Shown one piece after another: positions 14,544 through 22,850 of a DNA stretch of 44,894 nucleotides. Made by a program: the position numbers and the translations under genes. Within the stretch, counting starts at the first letter, position 1, and every line of letters starts with the position of its first letter. Below the pieces are notes generated by a model. That model was given only the letters and a program-made list of their open reading frames with translations. It was not told where the DNA came from and did not search any database. This DNA is from a virus. The stretch spans positions 1-44,894 of IMG/VR virus record IMGVR_UViG_3300049460_000385. One strand, given 5' to 3'.

Positions 14544-17330
14544 TTAGGCCTTGAAGATCCAGCACTTGACGGTGGGGCAGCGTGTGACCATTGGGTTCTT
14601 GATGGCCTGCGCCGAGCGCACAGCGCTGTCGACGGCCTTGTAGTCCAGGTAGTTGTGGCTGCGGGATTCTTTGAGCAGGTCTTTCAGCGTCGTGACGTCT
14701 GCCAGCTTCTGGCGGTGTTCAGCGGCGCGCTCGGCGAATTCATTGAGGTTGATAGCGATGACGTCGGGGTTCTTGCTGTGGTTGACCAGAGGCTCGTCAT
14801 AGAGCGATTCGAGGTAGTCATAGACCTGCCAGAACTCGGCCACAGCGCTGTGATCGGCATTGGTGGTGCTCTGACGCTCAAGCGCCATTTCCACGATCTG
14901 CCGGCGCGTAGAACTGACCTGTACTTCTGTGAGGCTGACCACCAGGCGAATGGCATCGAGCAGGGCGAACAGCTGGGCGTGATTCTTAATAATCCGCTCG
15001 ACACCGATATAGCCCCGCAATCCGTTCCCGCACTTGCGGCAGGCACCGTCGCCGGCGAACTGGGTGTCGCAGGCAAAACAATGGGTGTGCAACCTGCGCA
15101 GCTTGGTTTCGTGCTCAGGGAAATGCTTGCTGAACAGCTCCATCACTTCCGCTTCCTTGCGCACCGCCTGCAGCAGGAAATGACTCAAGGTCGTCCCATC
15201 CAGCGCGTTCAGCTTGTCAGCAGCGGCGCGGCTCTCAGGCGTCACGCTCGGACGGATGAAGTGCAGCTTCACAATGCGGGTCATGATTGCCTCATGGGCG
15301 ACCACAGCCGCGTTCTGGCTGATGGCGATAGTGCCGCGAAACGGAGGTTCGTAGGTTTCGTTACCCGCCGTTTTGACGCCTTTGGTGGCCAGCGTGCCGC
15401 CGCCAAAAAAATCTTTCAGCTCGTCCCATTCGAAGGTTTTGGCGTGCGCCTTGTCCTCGCTGTGACGGTCGGCTTCCAGGAACACGACGGGCATGCCTGA
15501 TACCTGCCCCATCAAGCGGGACCGGCCAGCCTTAGTCGATTTCATCGGGTCGAACCCTTCGTAGCCCTCACGACCGAGCAGCTTCCACAGGAGGTTGAGC
15601 AACGTCGTTTTACCTGCGCCGGCTTCGCCTGTGGCTTCCAGGAAAGGAAACGACTGGTAACGGGCGCGGATCTGCTCACAGAACAGCGAGCCAAAGAAAA
15701 ACAGCAGCGCTGCCAGACCTTGGGTGCCAAAGCAGATCCAAAGCAGGCGAAGCCACTCTTCGTCGTATCCTTTCGAATCACGCTGCAGCTGCACCGGCAC
15801 ACCTTTTTGCAGGGTCTTGAGGCGCATTTTCCCGAACTCGAAATAGTCTTCGCTGTTAACTGGGTAGACGGTGCCGTCTTTGACCGCGACGTCACCGTAG
15901 ATGTAGCAGCCGTATTCCTTGCTGTAGCCGACGTAATCGATGGTCGACACGGTTTTGATGCCGTACAGCTGATCTTTCATCAGTTTGTCGAGCTGCTGGC
16001 CGCTGCCTGTGTACATCGCGCCGGCGGCCATGCCCAACAGGCGTTTCTTGAACTCACTGGCGGCGGCGAGCTGGCCGCTGGTAAAGGTATTTTTCACGCT
16101 GCCGGCATCGTGCGGGAAGTCGACGCGCATGTAGTACCAGGACTCATCCGTGACTTCATTGCGCTGGAAATACAGAGCCTGCGGGTAGCAGTTGGCGATC
16201 TCCACAACGCTACCGGACTGTTGCAGAGCCTTTTCACGCATCTGCGAGTTATTGAGCTGCTGGTCTTCCTGCGTTTCGCTGTTTTCGATGTCTTGTATGG
16301 CGCGGTTGTATTTCTCCATATCCAGCTTGAACCAGTAGAGACGGTTACCGAAGCCAAGGTGGAATTCCCCACGTTTGTTCCAGTCGTACATCAGCAACGC
16401 TTTCTCGGCAGCGTTATCGGCGATCAACAGCGCTCCCTGATGGCGGGCATGTTTCAGATCCGCGCTGACCTGCGTTGCGCGTTTCTCGTCCCCCTCGACG
16501 AATGCCCACCGCTGATGCAGATCGTTCCAATCAACCTTGCGGCCGTCACGTTGCGGGATCTGAGCGGCGTGACAGACGAAGCCCATTTCGCGAGCCTGGC
16601 GTACCCAGCGGCGGGTGTAACCGTGTGCACCTGGTTCGTTGTCGAGAGCCCAAACAAGCTTTGGCAGCTTCTCGGTCCGATCGCGCAGGAGTGCTTTCAG
16701 AGACTCTTCCGGAAACGCATTTGATGACATCGCCGACACTGCGGAAACGCCGTTGTGCACTAAGGCGATGGCGTCGAAGATGCCTTCAACGATCCAGATT
16801 TCTTTCACTTCCAGCAGGTCCACACAGGGCGGGCACCACCAAACGCCGCGGTAACTTTCACCAGGCTTGAAGCGGGCTTTCATCTTCCCGAAGCGGGCCG
16901 GCCGGTCGATCAACCGTTCCCAGTAGCCGCCCTTCTCCAGGGCGAAACGCACCGTTGCGCTACCTGCCTGATCACTCGACGAATAAAACGTCTCCTGCGT
17001 GAACCAGCCAGCAATCAGAGACATGTCAAACCCGCGAGCGAATTCCATGTAGGCACGAGCGGTTGCCGTCGGAGCGCTCTCGGTAGCTGGGGCTCGCTTG
17101 CTCCAGTCCTCGAACAGGTCGTCGTAAATCTCTTTGACGTGGAGCGTGTGGCCGCACTTTTCCTGCCGGCCACAAATTAGCTGCCATGGGCTATCGAAGC
17201 GCGTGTACAGCTCCTTCTTGTGGCACTTCGGGCAGATACCTCCGCGCATGTAGTTGGTCGGTGCGCGATGTTTCAGCCCGTAGTCGGACTGGATGCGCTG
17301 CAGGACGTCGTGACGAAGATCGTCTCTCAT
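14544..17330 (-). CDS. Phage primase-helicase (TOPRIM plus AAA-type ATPase)
   Basis: A 928-aa replication protein. The N-terminal zinc ribbon has CPKC at 33-36 and a second Cys pair (CGRQEKC) at about 53-59. A TOPRIM core follows with IWIVEGIFDAIAL (about 178-190) and LVWALDNEPGAHG. The C-terminal half is a helicase-type ATPase with Walker A GEAGAGKTTLL (about 565) and acidic Walker B VVFLEADRH, then a small zinc cluster (CFACDTQF, CRKCG). This layout primes and unwinds phage DNA and replaces gene A-type initiation of classical P2. It is the largest gene of the leftward early operon; its start overlaps the upstream gene by 4 bp. Confidence 0.85.
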   Translation of the reverse strand: MRDDLRHDVLQRIQSDYGLKHRAPTNYMRGGICPKCHKKELYTRFDSPWQLICGRQEKCGHTLHVKEIYDDLFEDWSKRAPATESAPTATARAYMEFARGFDMSLIAGWFTQETFYSSSDQAGSATVRFALEKGGYWERLIDRPARFGKMKARFKPGESYRGVWWCPPCVDLLEVKEIWIVEGIFDAIALVHNGVSAVSAMSSNAFPEESLKALLRDRTEKLPKLVWALDNEPGAHGYTRRWVRQAREMGFVCHAAQIPQRDGRKVDWNDLHQRWAFVEGDEKRATQVSADLKHARHQGALLIADNAAEKALLMYDWNKRGEFHLGFGNRLYWFKLDMEKYNRAIQDIENSETQEDQQLNNSQMREKALQQSGSVVEIANCYPQALYFQRNEVTDESWYYMRVDFPHDAGSVKNTFTSGQLAAASEFKKRLLGMAAGAMYTGSGQQLDKLMKDQLYGIKTVSTIDYVGYSKEYGCYIYGDVAVKDGTVYPVNSEDYFEFGKMRLKTLQKGVPVQLQRDSKGYDEEWLRLLWICFGTQGLAALLFFFGSLFCEQIRARYQSFPFLEATGEAGAGKTTLLNLLWKLLGREGYEGFDPMKSTKAGRSRLMGQVSGMPVVFLEADRHSEDKAHAKTFEWDELKDFFGGGTLATKGVKTAGNETYEPPFRGTIAISQNAAVVAHEAIMTRIVKLHFIRPSVTPESRAAADKLNALDGTTLSHFLLQAVRKEAEVMELFSKHFPEHETKLRRLHTHCFACDTQFAGDGACRKCGNGLRGYIGVERIIKNHAQLFALLDAIRLVVSLTEVQVSSTRRQIVEMALERQSTTNADHSAVAEFWQVYDYLESLYDEPLVNHSKNPDVIAINLNEFAERAAEHRQKLADVTTLKDLLKESRSHNYLDYKAVDSAVRSAQAIKNPMVTRCPTVKCWIFKA

Positions 17331-17566
17331 GATTGCTTCACTGCTTTAAGGCTGAGGGACAGCGCGGCCATTAGGCGTTTCTGCGCTGCCATCGCTGGTT
17401 TCTTCTTGAGGATCGAGTTGTGCCGTTCTTCGTTCGGGACGTAGCGAAACTCATCCGCGTACCAGTGCTCGTTGAGGCTTGTGCTGTAGCTTTGGCGCAT
17501 GGCAGCCAGCAGCGCTTCGGCCTCAGCAGCTGGCATTTGGGCGGTGATTTGCAGTGCGTTTCCCAT
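17327..17566 (-). CDS. 79-aa early-region protein, unknown
   Basis: ATG at 17564-17566 (ribosome site GAGG) is preferred over an upstream in-frame start at 17605. MGNALQITAQMPAAEAEALL gives an Ala-rich N-terminal helix; the C-terminus is basic and helical (KKKPAMAAQKRLMAALSLSLKAVKQS). It overlaps the primase-helicase start by 4 bp, so it is translated with it and may be a replication accessory. No family recognised. Confidence 0.6.
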   Translation of the reverse strand: MGNALQITAQMPAAEAEALLAAMRQSYSTSLNEHWYADEFRYVPNEERHNSILKKKPAMAAQKRLMAALSLSLKAVKQS

Positions 17567-17637
17567 CAAAAACCTCGAATTCGGGCGCAGCTCACCCAAA
17601 CCCACGAGACGTGGGGTAGGCGTTGATCTAAAGGGGT

Positions 17638-17991
17638 TTAAAGGACTGCTATGCGGTAACAGCCGTGGTCCGGTGTATCAATGATTCTTTCGATTATCAG
17701 GCTGACTGGAATCGCCCAGGATTGGCCGGTACTGGGGTCAGTTACAATCGTGTGATTTGAACCAGTGGCCATATCTAGGCGTTCCCGGCCGCGCGCAACT
17801 GCCAGCTCGGTCATCGATTTGTTGACAAGCGTTTCTGCTTCGCTCAACCGCATTTCATAGACCTTGGCCATGTGATGGGCTGTGCGCTGAAACAGTTGGG
17901 TGTCATCTCCTAGGTGTTCCAGTTGATGGCGCATCAGATAGCGCAACGTCGCCCGCTGCAGGAAGTCCTGGTAATCAATTGTGGTGTTCAT
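17638..17991 (-). CDS. 117-aa early-region protein, unknown
   Basis: ATG overlaps the stop of the YmfL-like gene (ATGA at 17988-17991). The N-terminal half is helical (FLQRATLRYLMRHQLEHLG, RLSEAETLVNKSMTELAVARG). The C-terminal half looks beta-rich (HTIVTDPSTGQSWAIPVSLII). No conserved motif recognised. Position in the coupled operon argues for a real gene expressed early. Confidence 0.65.
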   Translation of the reverse strand: MNTTIDYQDFLQRATLRYLMRHQLEHLGDDTQLFQRTAHHMAKVYEMRLSEAETLVNKSMTELAVARGRERLDMATGSNHTIVTDPSTGQSWAIPVSLIIERIIDTPDHGCYRIAVL

Positions 17992-18497
17992 CGCGCCGAC
18001 TCCGGGCGTTGACGGTGTAGCTCGATCGCAGCAAGGACTTCGGCGTGCCGAGCAGCCATATGCAGGTTATGGGCGGACATGATCGCCTCGGCTTCGGCTT
18101 CGCTGATCACTCCGTCGCCCAATGCTTTGGCAATGGCTTGGTCCACTGTTCCGCGCTTCGCAGCAACATGGACAGACATCGTGTACAGCTCGACGCCGTC
18201 CAGCGTTGCAGGGTCAGCCACCGGCACGAAGATGCCGCCATAGAGCGCCGCCACATAGTTGGGCATGTGAGTGGTGCCGGTTTGCAGCTCCAACTGGCGG
18301 ATCTGGATTTCAGTCAGTGGCCGAATGCCGTTGTTCTCGTAGGCGTGGTTATCGAACTTCTTCAAGTTCATGCCGAGGCGAGCAGCAGCGCATTCACGAC
18401 CCCCGGGATATGCACAGATGATCGCGCTGACCACTTCGCGCAGAGTGCTTAGAACTGGAACCTTCACGTTCTGGTTTCCCCTCAATGACCTGGCCAT
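17988..18497 (-). CDS. YmfL/CII-family phage regulator
   Basis: A 169-aa protein starting at ATG 18497, whose A overlaps the preceding stop (TAATG). The N-terminal half (LREVVSAIICAYPGGRECAAARLGM, and FDNHAYENNG) matches the YmfL-type putative phage regulatory family: a helix-turn-helix region and the LTEIQIRQLELQTGTTHMPNYVAALYGG segment typical of CII-like regulators. The C-terminal half is helical (DQAIAKALGDGVISEAEAEAIM). It likely acts in the lysis-lysogeny decision or early transcription together with the gp16-like protein. Assignment is by remembered pattern. Confidence 0.72.
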   Translation of the reverse strand: MARSLRGNQNVKVPVLSTLREVVSAIICAYPGGRECAAARLGMNLKKFDNHAYENNGIRPLTEIQIRQLELQTGTTHMPNYVAALYGGIFVPVADPATLDGVELYTMSVHVAAKRGTVDQAIAKALGDGVISEAEAEAIMSAHNLHMAARHAEVLAAIELHRQRPESAR

Positions 18498-18709
18498 TAC
18501 TGTGCAATCACGCCGTCTTTGATACCGAGCAGTACGGCGGCGCGATGTGCCTCCCCACGGCGACAATGGCTCTGGCCACTCAGCACCGCATATACGGTGC
18601 TGGGGTTTAACTCATGTTGATCCGCAAAACCTTTCGCTGTCTGTCCCTTCCGTTCCAGCTCTTCACGCGCTTTCTGGCGGGCTTGCTCGGTGATGGTGGT
18701 GTTAGGCAT
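18497..18709 (-). CDS. BcepMu gp16-like DNA-binding protein (Cro position)
   Basis: A 70-aa protein beginning MPNTTITEQARQKAREELER. It has a helix-turn-helix-like core (TAKGFADQHELNPSTVYAVLSGQ) and the diagnostic RRGEAHRAAVLLGIKDG at the C-terminus that I associate with the BcepMu gp16 family. It is the first gene of the leftward early operon, facing the CI-like repressor across an operator region, so it occupies the Cro position. It probably regulates that promoter. Longer in-frame upstream starts would run across the operators and into the repressor gene, so ATG 18709 is preferred. Confidence 0.78.
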   Translation of the reverse strand: MPNTTITEQARQKAREELERKGQTAKGFADQHELNPSTVYAVLSGQSHCRRGEAHRAAVLLGIKDGVIAQ

Positions 18710-18793
18710 AGTGCATTTCCGTGCAATTTCATGTGGTGTGGAATGCACTTTGATGCACCTTTGTGCATTTGTAAATACGGCGGATGAAATATT
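18710..18793. promoter_or_regulatory. Divergent operator region with GTGCAT repeats
   Basis: The 84 bp between the gp16-like gene and the CI-like repressor contain five GTGCAT/ATGCAC-type half sites: GTGCAT at 18711, GTGCAA at 18721, ATGCAC at 18743, and the exact inverted repeat ATGCAC-CTTT-GTGCAT at 18753-18768. These are the likely operators for the repressor and/or the gp16-like protein. Confidence 0.6.
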
Positions 18794-19144
18794 TTGCAGG
18801 AATCGGATTTGATAGGTGCAAGGCTCCAGGAAGAGCGCAAGCGTTGCGGCATGACGCAAGATCAATTGGCCGAAGCTTTGGGCGTGTCCAAGCGAACGCA
18901 GGCCAACTATGAGGGCGGAGACAGTGATGCCACCGCGTCGTATCTCAGCCGGGCCGGTGCTCGCTTTGGTTTTGATACCAACTACATCCTTCACGGTGTG
19001 CGCTCTACTCTCCCGCTCGACGCACTTTCCGATGTGGAGGACATGATTGTCAGGCAGTACCGGAGCATACCTCCGGAAGACCAAACGGCAGTCCGGCGCT
19101 TCCTGAAAGCGATGGCTGATGACGTTGCCAAACAGTCGAATTAA
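18794..19144 (+). CDS. CI-like HTH (XRE) repressor
   Basis: A 116-aa repressor with an N-terminal XRE helix-turn-helix (LIGARLQEERKRCGMTQDQLAEAL, GVSKRTQANYEGGDS) and a short helical C-terminus (DVEDMIVRQYRSIPPEDQTAVRRFLKAM) for dimerisation. The TTG start at 18794 has a GGATG ribosome site; a second TTG at 18809 is possible. It has no peptidase domain, so it would not self-cleave in an SOS response like lambda CI. It is divergent from the early operon and should maintain lysogeny by binding the GTGCAT repeats. Confidence 0.85.
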   Translation: MQESDLIGARLQEERKRCGMTQDQLAEALGVSKRTQANYEGGDSDATASYLSRAGARFGFDTNYILHGVRSTLPLDALSDVEDMIVRQYRSIPPEDQTAVRRFLKAMADDVAKQSN

Positions 19145-19245
19145 GTTGTAACAAAATATTTGAAACATTACTGACACTCCGCCATATAGCAGCCAGCACC
19201 CCGCCGATACCTTCGATTCAGCTATGCATAATCGGAGAATCACGC

Positions 19246-19431
19246 ATGTTGGATAACACCAAGGTTGGTAATCTTTTCCCTGAAACAGTTGAATTTGAAT
19301 GGCACTCGCTGACGAAGATCGAGCGGCGCCTGATTCAGGTTTTTCGCCGTCTCAATGAACAAGAGCGAAAGCAACTGAAACGCCTCACAGAGCTGCTGGC
19401 TGAAAACCCGGAAGAAGGTGTAGCCACGTAA
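19246..19431 (+). CDS. 61-aa protein downstream of the repressor
   Basis: Ribosome site GGAG before ATG 19246. MLDNTKVGNLFPETVEFEWH begins a charged helical protein with RRLIQVFRRLNEQERKQLKRL and an acidic tail. The leucine/arginine-rich helix suggests dimerisation or protein binding. It is probably co-transcribed with the repressor. No family recognised. The 19432-19497 gap after it contains a TCGCCGGCGA palindrome. Confidence 0.6.
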   Translation: MLDNTKVGNLFPETVEFEWHSLTKIERRLIQVFRRLNEQERKQLKRLTELLAENPEEGVAT

Positions 19432-19497
19432 CTAGCGCTTCACGCTGCGGTAACACGTAGGTCATCGCCGGCGATGCGGAGGTCGGCGATCCGGGAT

Positions 19498-19758
19498 CTA
19501 CGCCACCGCCTGAGTGCCCAACTGATCAAACAGCTCGCGCTGTTTCGCCCTGGGCAAGTCCTTCAGCCGATCAAACAACATCCTTTCAAATGTCTGCGCT
19601 GACGGGCTCAGAGAGTGCGAATACGTCAGGTGCGCGACCCAGGTGTGCCCGCACTTTGCGTCCAGGCATTGGCAGTAGAGCTTGGCGAACATTCGGGAGA
19701 CTTCCTCCCTCGAACTGATACGTCCCTTGTGCTCGCAGACGGTGCAATAGATCCGCAT
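19498..19758 (-). CDS. ogr: Ogr/Delta-type late transcription activator
   Basis: An 86-aa protein of the P2 Ogr/Delta family. Four zinc-binding cysteines are visible: CTVC near the N-terminus and CQCLDAKCG about 20 residues later, followed by the family pattern HTWVAHLTYSHSLSPSA. Ogr proteins bind upstream of late promoters and contact the RNA polymerase alpha subunit to switch on virion genes. In P2 the gene lies next to the D gene; here it sits between the immunity region and the portal gene, a different position. Confidence 0.88.
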   Translation of the reverse strand: MRIYCTVCEHKGRISSREEVSRMFAKLYCQCLDAKCGHTWVAHLTYSHSLSPSAQTFERMLFDRLKDLPRAKQRELFDQLGTQAVA

Positions 19759-19824
19759 GTGTCCCTCCCCAGGGTCAGCTGATTAGCCACTATATTGCCA
19801 TGTTTTCTAGGTTGGATCCCTTTC

Positions 19825-20865
19825 TTAAACACTAGATATAGTGTTATCAGCTGTTGCAGCGGGGTCCCGCCAGTGAATTTGCCTGTCGGCCCGAAGGGTA
19901 TCGTTCACCTGCTCGAAAAGTTGACAGATCGGCCTAATCTCGTTGCTGGTGTACACCCGATCAATCTTTTCGATATCCCCAAAACCGGCGCTGTTTTCCG
20001 GGATGATGCCGGCGAGCGCGGGGTTCATCCGCCATGCTGCGATCACGTCGTTGCGCGTAATGTTCTTGACCTTCTCCAGCTCATCCTTCGCCTGGAAGTC
20101 GCCGACGGGGATGATCTGAATCGCCTTTTCACTGCCGCCGGGGATGTTGACAAACATCGACCGGAAGTTGCCTACGCCCTTGGCGTCCGCGATCTGCGAT
20201 TGCAGGCTGTCTTCGTCCTCCTGGCTCATGTTCGGGTCGTTGGAATAGAAGATGTAACCCACGTGCGCGCCGTTGGCGTAGTAGCGCCGGCGGAACAGCG
20301 TGGCGGCTTCGTTGAGCAGCAGCGCCTGCAGGCCGCCCAGGTAGTCAGGGACGCCGTAGATGTTCTGTTCCACGTCGTAGTTGAAGATGTGTTCGATTTC
20401 ATCCTCTTCAAACTCGACCTCTTTCCCGCCTGGCAGCAACTGGACGAACCCGCCGCCGATCTTCACCCGCATATTGATGGCCGGCAGGTGCTGCATCTCC
20501 AATACCTGCCCCAAGGCGTTTGGGTTGCGATACAGGTACGTCTCGCCGAACACCATGAAGTCGAGCGCGGCACGGCTCATCGTCGCCGTGGAGAATCCAT
20601 CCGAGGGGATGAACTCACGCAGCAATAAGTTGCGTTTGAACCCTGGAATCGCGCCGTGATGGGCGTTGGCCTTGAGCAGCTTGGCCAGGCCCAACCGCGA
20701 CACTGGCGGGGTGAACACCTTGCCGTCGTCGCTGGCGAACACGCCCAGGTACTGCGCTATGTTGTCGCTCAACACCGCTTCCGGTGCGCCGAATGTGAAT
20801 GACCGCATCGGCCCTTTGGGCGCGTGCACCGGTGGTTTGTCCTGCTTTCTGTGGCGTCGAGACAT
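19825..20865 (-). CDS. Portal protein (P2 gpQ family)
   Basis: A 346-aa PBSX/P2-type portal. ATG at 20863-20865 gives MSRRHRKQDKPPVHAPKG, followed by the family N-terminus FTFGAPEAVLSDNIAQYL. Conserved portions include GFSTATMSRAALDFMVFGETYLYRNPNALGQVL, VPDYLGGLQALLLNEAATLFRRRYYANGAHVGYIFY and the C-terminal NPALAGIIPENSAGFGDIEK. It forms the dodecameric vertex through which DNA is packaged. The terminase frame overlaps its first 250 bp (see finding). Confidence 0.92.
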   Translation of the reverse strand: MSRRHRKQDKPPVHAPKGPMRSFTFGAPEAVLSDNIAQYLGVFASDDGKVFTPPVSRLGLAKLLKANAHHGAIPGFKRNLLLREFIPSDGFSTATMSRAALDFMVFGETYLYRNPNALGQVLEMQHLPAINMRVKIGGGFVQLLPGGKEVEFEEDEIEHIFNYDVEQNIYGVPDYLGGLQALLLNEAATLFRRRYYANGAHVGYIFYSNDPNMSQEDEDSLQSQIADAKGVGNFRSMFVNIPGGSEKAIQIIPVGDFQAKDELEKVKNITRNDVIAAWRMNPALAGIIPENSAGFGDIEKIDRVYTSNEIRPICQLFEQVNDTLRADRQIHWRDPAATADNTISSV

Positions 20866-22687
20866 GTGACCCTTGTCCGCTGGTGACGTAGCGGCTGCGC
20901 CGCGACTTGTTGGTGTTGAGGGGTTCGTTGGCCAGGGCGTGCATGATTGCCCAAGCAATGTCCGCGTGGCCGGTGGCATCCGTGCGTGACGCGCTGTACG
21001 TCACCTGGCCGCTGCCGGTGGTGCCGCGCTTGATGGTCAGGAACGCCTGGGCGATATCGCTCCAGCCTGCGTCCCACTCGATACGGCTTCCCTGAATCGT
21101 GTCCTGCGCCTTGAGGACCAATGTGTTTTTGGTCTCCAGGCTGTAATGGATCGAGGTCGCACGCGGGTAGAAGTCGCGCACCATGTCGAACACCCCGTAG
21201 CCGATGCCCGTGGTGTCGATGCCAATGTGCTGGACGTTGAAGCGCTCGGTAATTTTCTTGACCTGCTCGGCCTGGTACTTGAATGACTGGCCACGCCAGC
21301 TGTGCTTCTCCAGGATCCGGAACTTGCCACCTGTTTCCAGCGGCGGCGCGATGACTACGCATGTGGCGTCGTCGCGCGTCCGGCTCGGGTCGTAACCGAC
21401 CCACACCGGGCTGTTGCCGAATGGGCGCGGGTCGTCGGGGTCGTAATCGGTCCACAACGACAGGTCGGAGTAGCAGCGCTCCAGATCGGCCAGGCCGAAA
21501 GCGCTTTGCGTGCTGTCGATGAATTTGCACATGAACAGCTGTTCAAACTTATCCTCGTCGTACTCCAGCTGCAGCTGCTCCAGGTCGAACAGATCGCAGC
21601 CGCCGGCAATGGCGTCGAGGATGGTGATGATCTTGCGCCACTGGCCGTCCGGACAGAGCGCCCCCGAGGCGATGTGATGGTCAGTCGGCCATGGATCTTT
21701 CGCATTCTTGCGCTTGCTGTTGCGGAATTTTTCGCCGGTCCAGAACGGGTACGCCTGGTGCGAAACGGCGCTGGGCGTCGAGAAATAGGTTTTGCGCCAC
21801 TTCTTGTGGGTGGCCATGGCCGACGCGACGGTGTTCAGCTTCTCGAAATTCTGAATCCAGAAGTATTCGTCGACGTATACGTGGCCGTGGTGACCCTGCG
21901 CTGTGCTGCTGTTGGTGCTGAGAAAGCGCAGCTCTGCCCACGGCTTGCCGTCCTTGCTGAGCACAATCGGGTTGCCGGTCAGCTCAAGTCCGAACCATTC
22001 CTGGGCGAACGAGATGATGTAGCTGCGAAAGATTTCCGACTGTGCGCGGCTGGCCGACAGGAACACCTGGTTATCACCCGTCAGCACAGCATCCATGAAT
22101 GCTTCACCGGCGAAGTAGTAGGTCAGGCCGACCTGCCGGCTTTTCAGCACGTTGCGGATCCGCGACGTCAGCGGGTTCAGCTTCGCCTGGTACAGCTCTT
22201 TCTGGTAGCCGTACATTTTGCTGATGAACTTGTCCAGGAAGTCGACTTCGGTCAGCTCGCTGACATCGTTCTTTGGTGCCTTCTCCCGTTTTTTCCCGCC
22301 TTTACCGTTCCGCTCGCCTCGTTCCTGACGCTGGTTGCGCTGCTCCTGACGGGGCTGGCCAGTGTCGTCCTGGTAATCGATCGGCGTCGCCGATGTTGGC
22401 TTTGCACATTGCTTTGCTAGACGTTCACGCAGGGTTGTCAGTCGGTCCAGCTCGTTCAGATCGTCCTTGCTCAATGACGTCTGTTTTTCCAGCAGCAGCG
22501 TGATACGCCGGCTCACTGCGGTTAGCGGTTCCTCATCCGAGAGCATGTCTTCCCAATTGCCCTGGCGCATCCAGTAGTAAACGATCCGAATGCTGGGCAG
22601 GTTGAGCTGCGCCTGAATTTCCTTCGCTTTGTAGCGACGCAGAAACAGGCGTTTGGCGGCTTCTTTGACTTCGGTTGAGTAGTACAT
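20615..22687 (-). CDS. Terminase large subunit (P2 gpP family), with frame extension
   Basis: A 690-codon frame. It has an N-terminal helix-turn-helix (TEVKEAAKRLFLRRYKAKEIQAQLNL), an ATPase domain with the SRQVGLTYYFA Walker-A-like loop and VYVDEYFW Walker B, then a nuclease domain (VGYDPSRTRDDATCVVI, and HADIAWAIMHALANEPL). It packages phage DNA with the small subunit at 24804. Relatives normally end soon after the LANEPL region, at roughly 590-610 aa. Here the frame continues about 83 codons into the portal gene with low-complexity Arg/Gln-rich sequence, suggesting a lost stop or an indel near 20870. Confidence 0.9.
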   Translation of the reverse strand: MYYSTEVKEAAKRLFLRRYKAKEIQAQLNLPSIRIVYYWMRQGNWEDMLSDEEPLTAVSRRITLLLEKQTSLSKDDLNELDRLTTLRERLAKQCAKPTSATPIDYQDDTGQPRQEQRNQRQERGERNGKGGKKREKAPKNDVSELTEVDFLDKFISKMYGYQKELYQAKLNPLTSRIRNVLKSRQVGLTYYFAGEAFMDAVLTGDNQVFLSASRAQSEIFRSYIISFAQEWFGLELTGNPIVLSKDGKPWAELRFLSTNSSTAQGHHGHVYVDEYFWIQNFEKLNTVASAMATHKKWRKTYFSTPSAVSHQAYPFWTGEKFRNSKRKNAKDPWPTDHHIASGALCPDGQWRKIITILDAIAGGCDLFDLEQLQLEYDEDKFEQLFMCKFIDSTQSAFGLADLERCYSDLSLWTDYDPDDPRPFGNSPVWVGYDPSRTRDDATCVVIAPPLETGGKFRILEKHSWRGQSFKYQAEQVKKITERFNVQHIGIDTTGIGYGVFDMVRDFYPRATSIHYSLETKNTLVLKAQDTIQGSRIEWDAGWSDIAQAFLTIKRGTTGSGQVTYSASRTDATGHADIAWAIMHALANEPLNTNKSRRSRYVTSGQGSHVSTPQKAGQTTGARAQRADAVIHIRRTGSGVERQHSAVPGRVRQRRRQGVHPASVAVGPGQAAQGQRPSRRDSRVQTQLIAA

Positions 22688-22850
22688 GGGCCGCAGTCTA
22701 TGCGGCGAAAACGCTGGAAACTCGGGGTTAATTTCCTCGAATAACCTACAACTCGATTATAGGAGATACGCGCAGGTAAACCGTTTGTTAGAGGGGCTGC
22801 AGCTCCATATCTTGGGGCCTCAAATCACCGATTGAGCGCAGTTATCACCC
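22688..22850. promoter_or_regulatory. Divergent late promoter region
   Basis: The 163 bp between the leftward terminase and rightward scaffold genes must carry both late promoters, as P2 does between P and O. It is AT-richer than its flanks (CTCGATTATAGGAG). I searched for the TGT-N12-ACA Ogr site and found no convincing match by eye. Confidence 0.5.

Noticed and set aside
14517-16724. Long plus-strand frames opposite the primase-helicase
   Set aside because: Mirror frames of a GC-rich gene with clear motifs on the other strand.
19432-19830. cos packaging site between the immunity region and portal
   Set aside because: Expected there by analogy with P2, but no sequence I recognise as cos is present, so not listed as a feature.
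20769-22420. Long frames opposite or out of phase with terminase
   Set aside because: The terminase frame has ATPase and nuclease motifs; the others do not.
22688-22850. Ogr-binding sites for the divergent late promoters
   Set aside because: No convincing TGT-N12-ACA pair found by eye.
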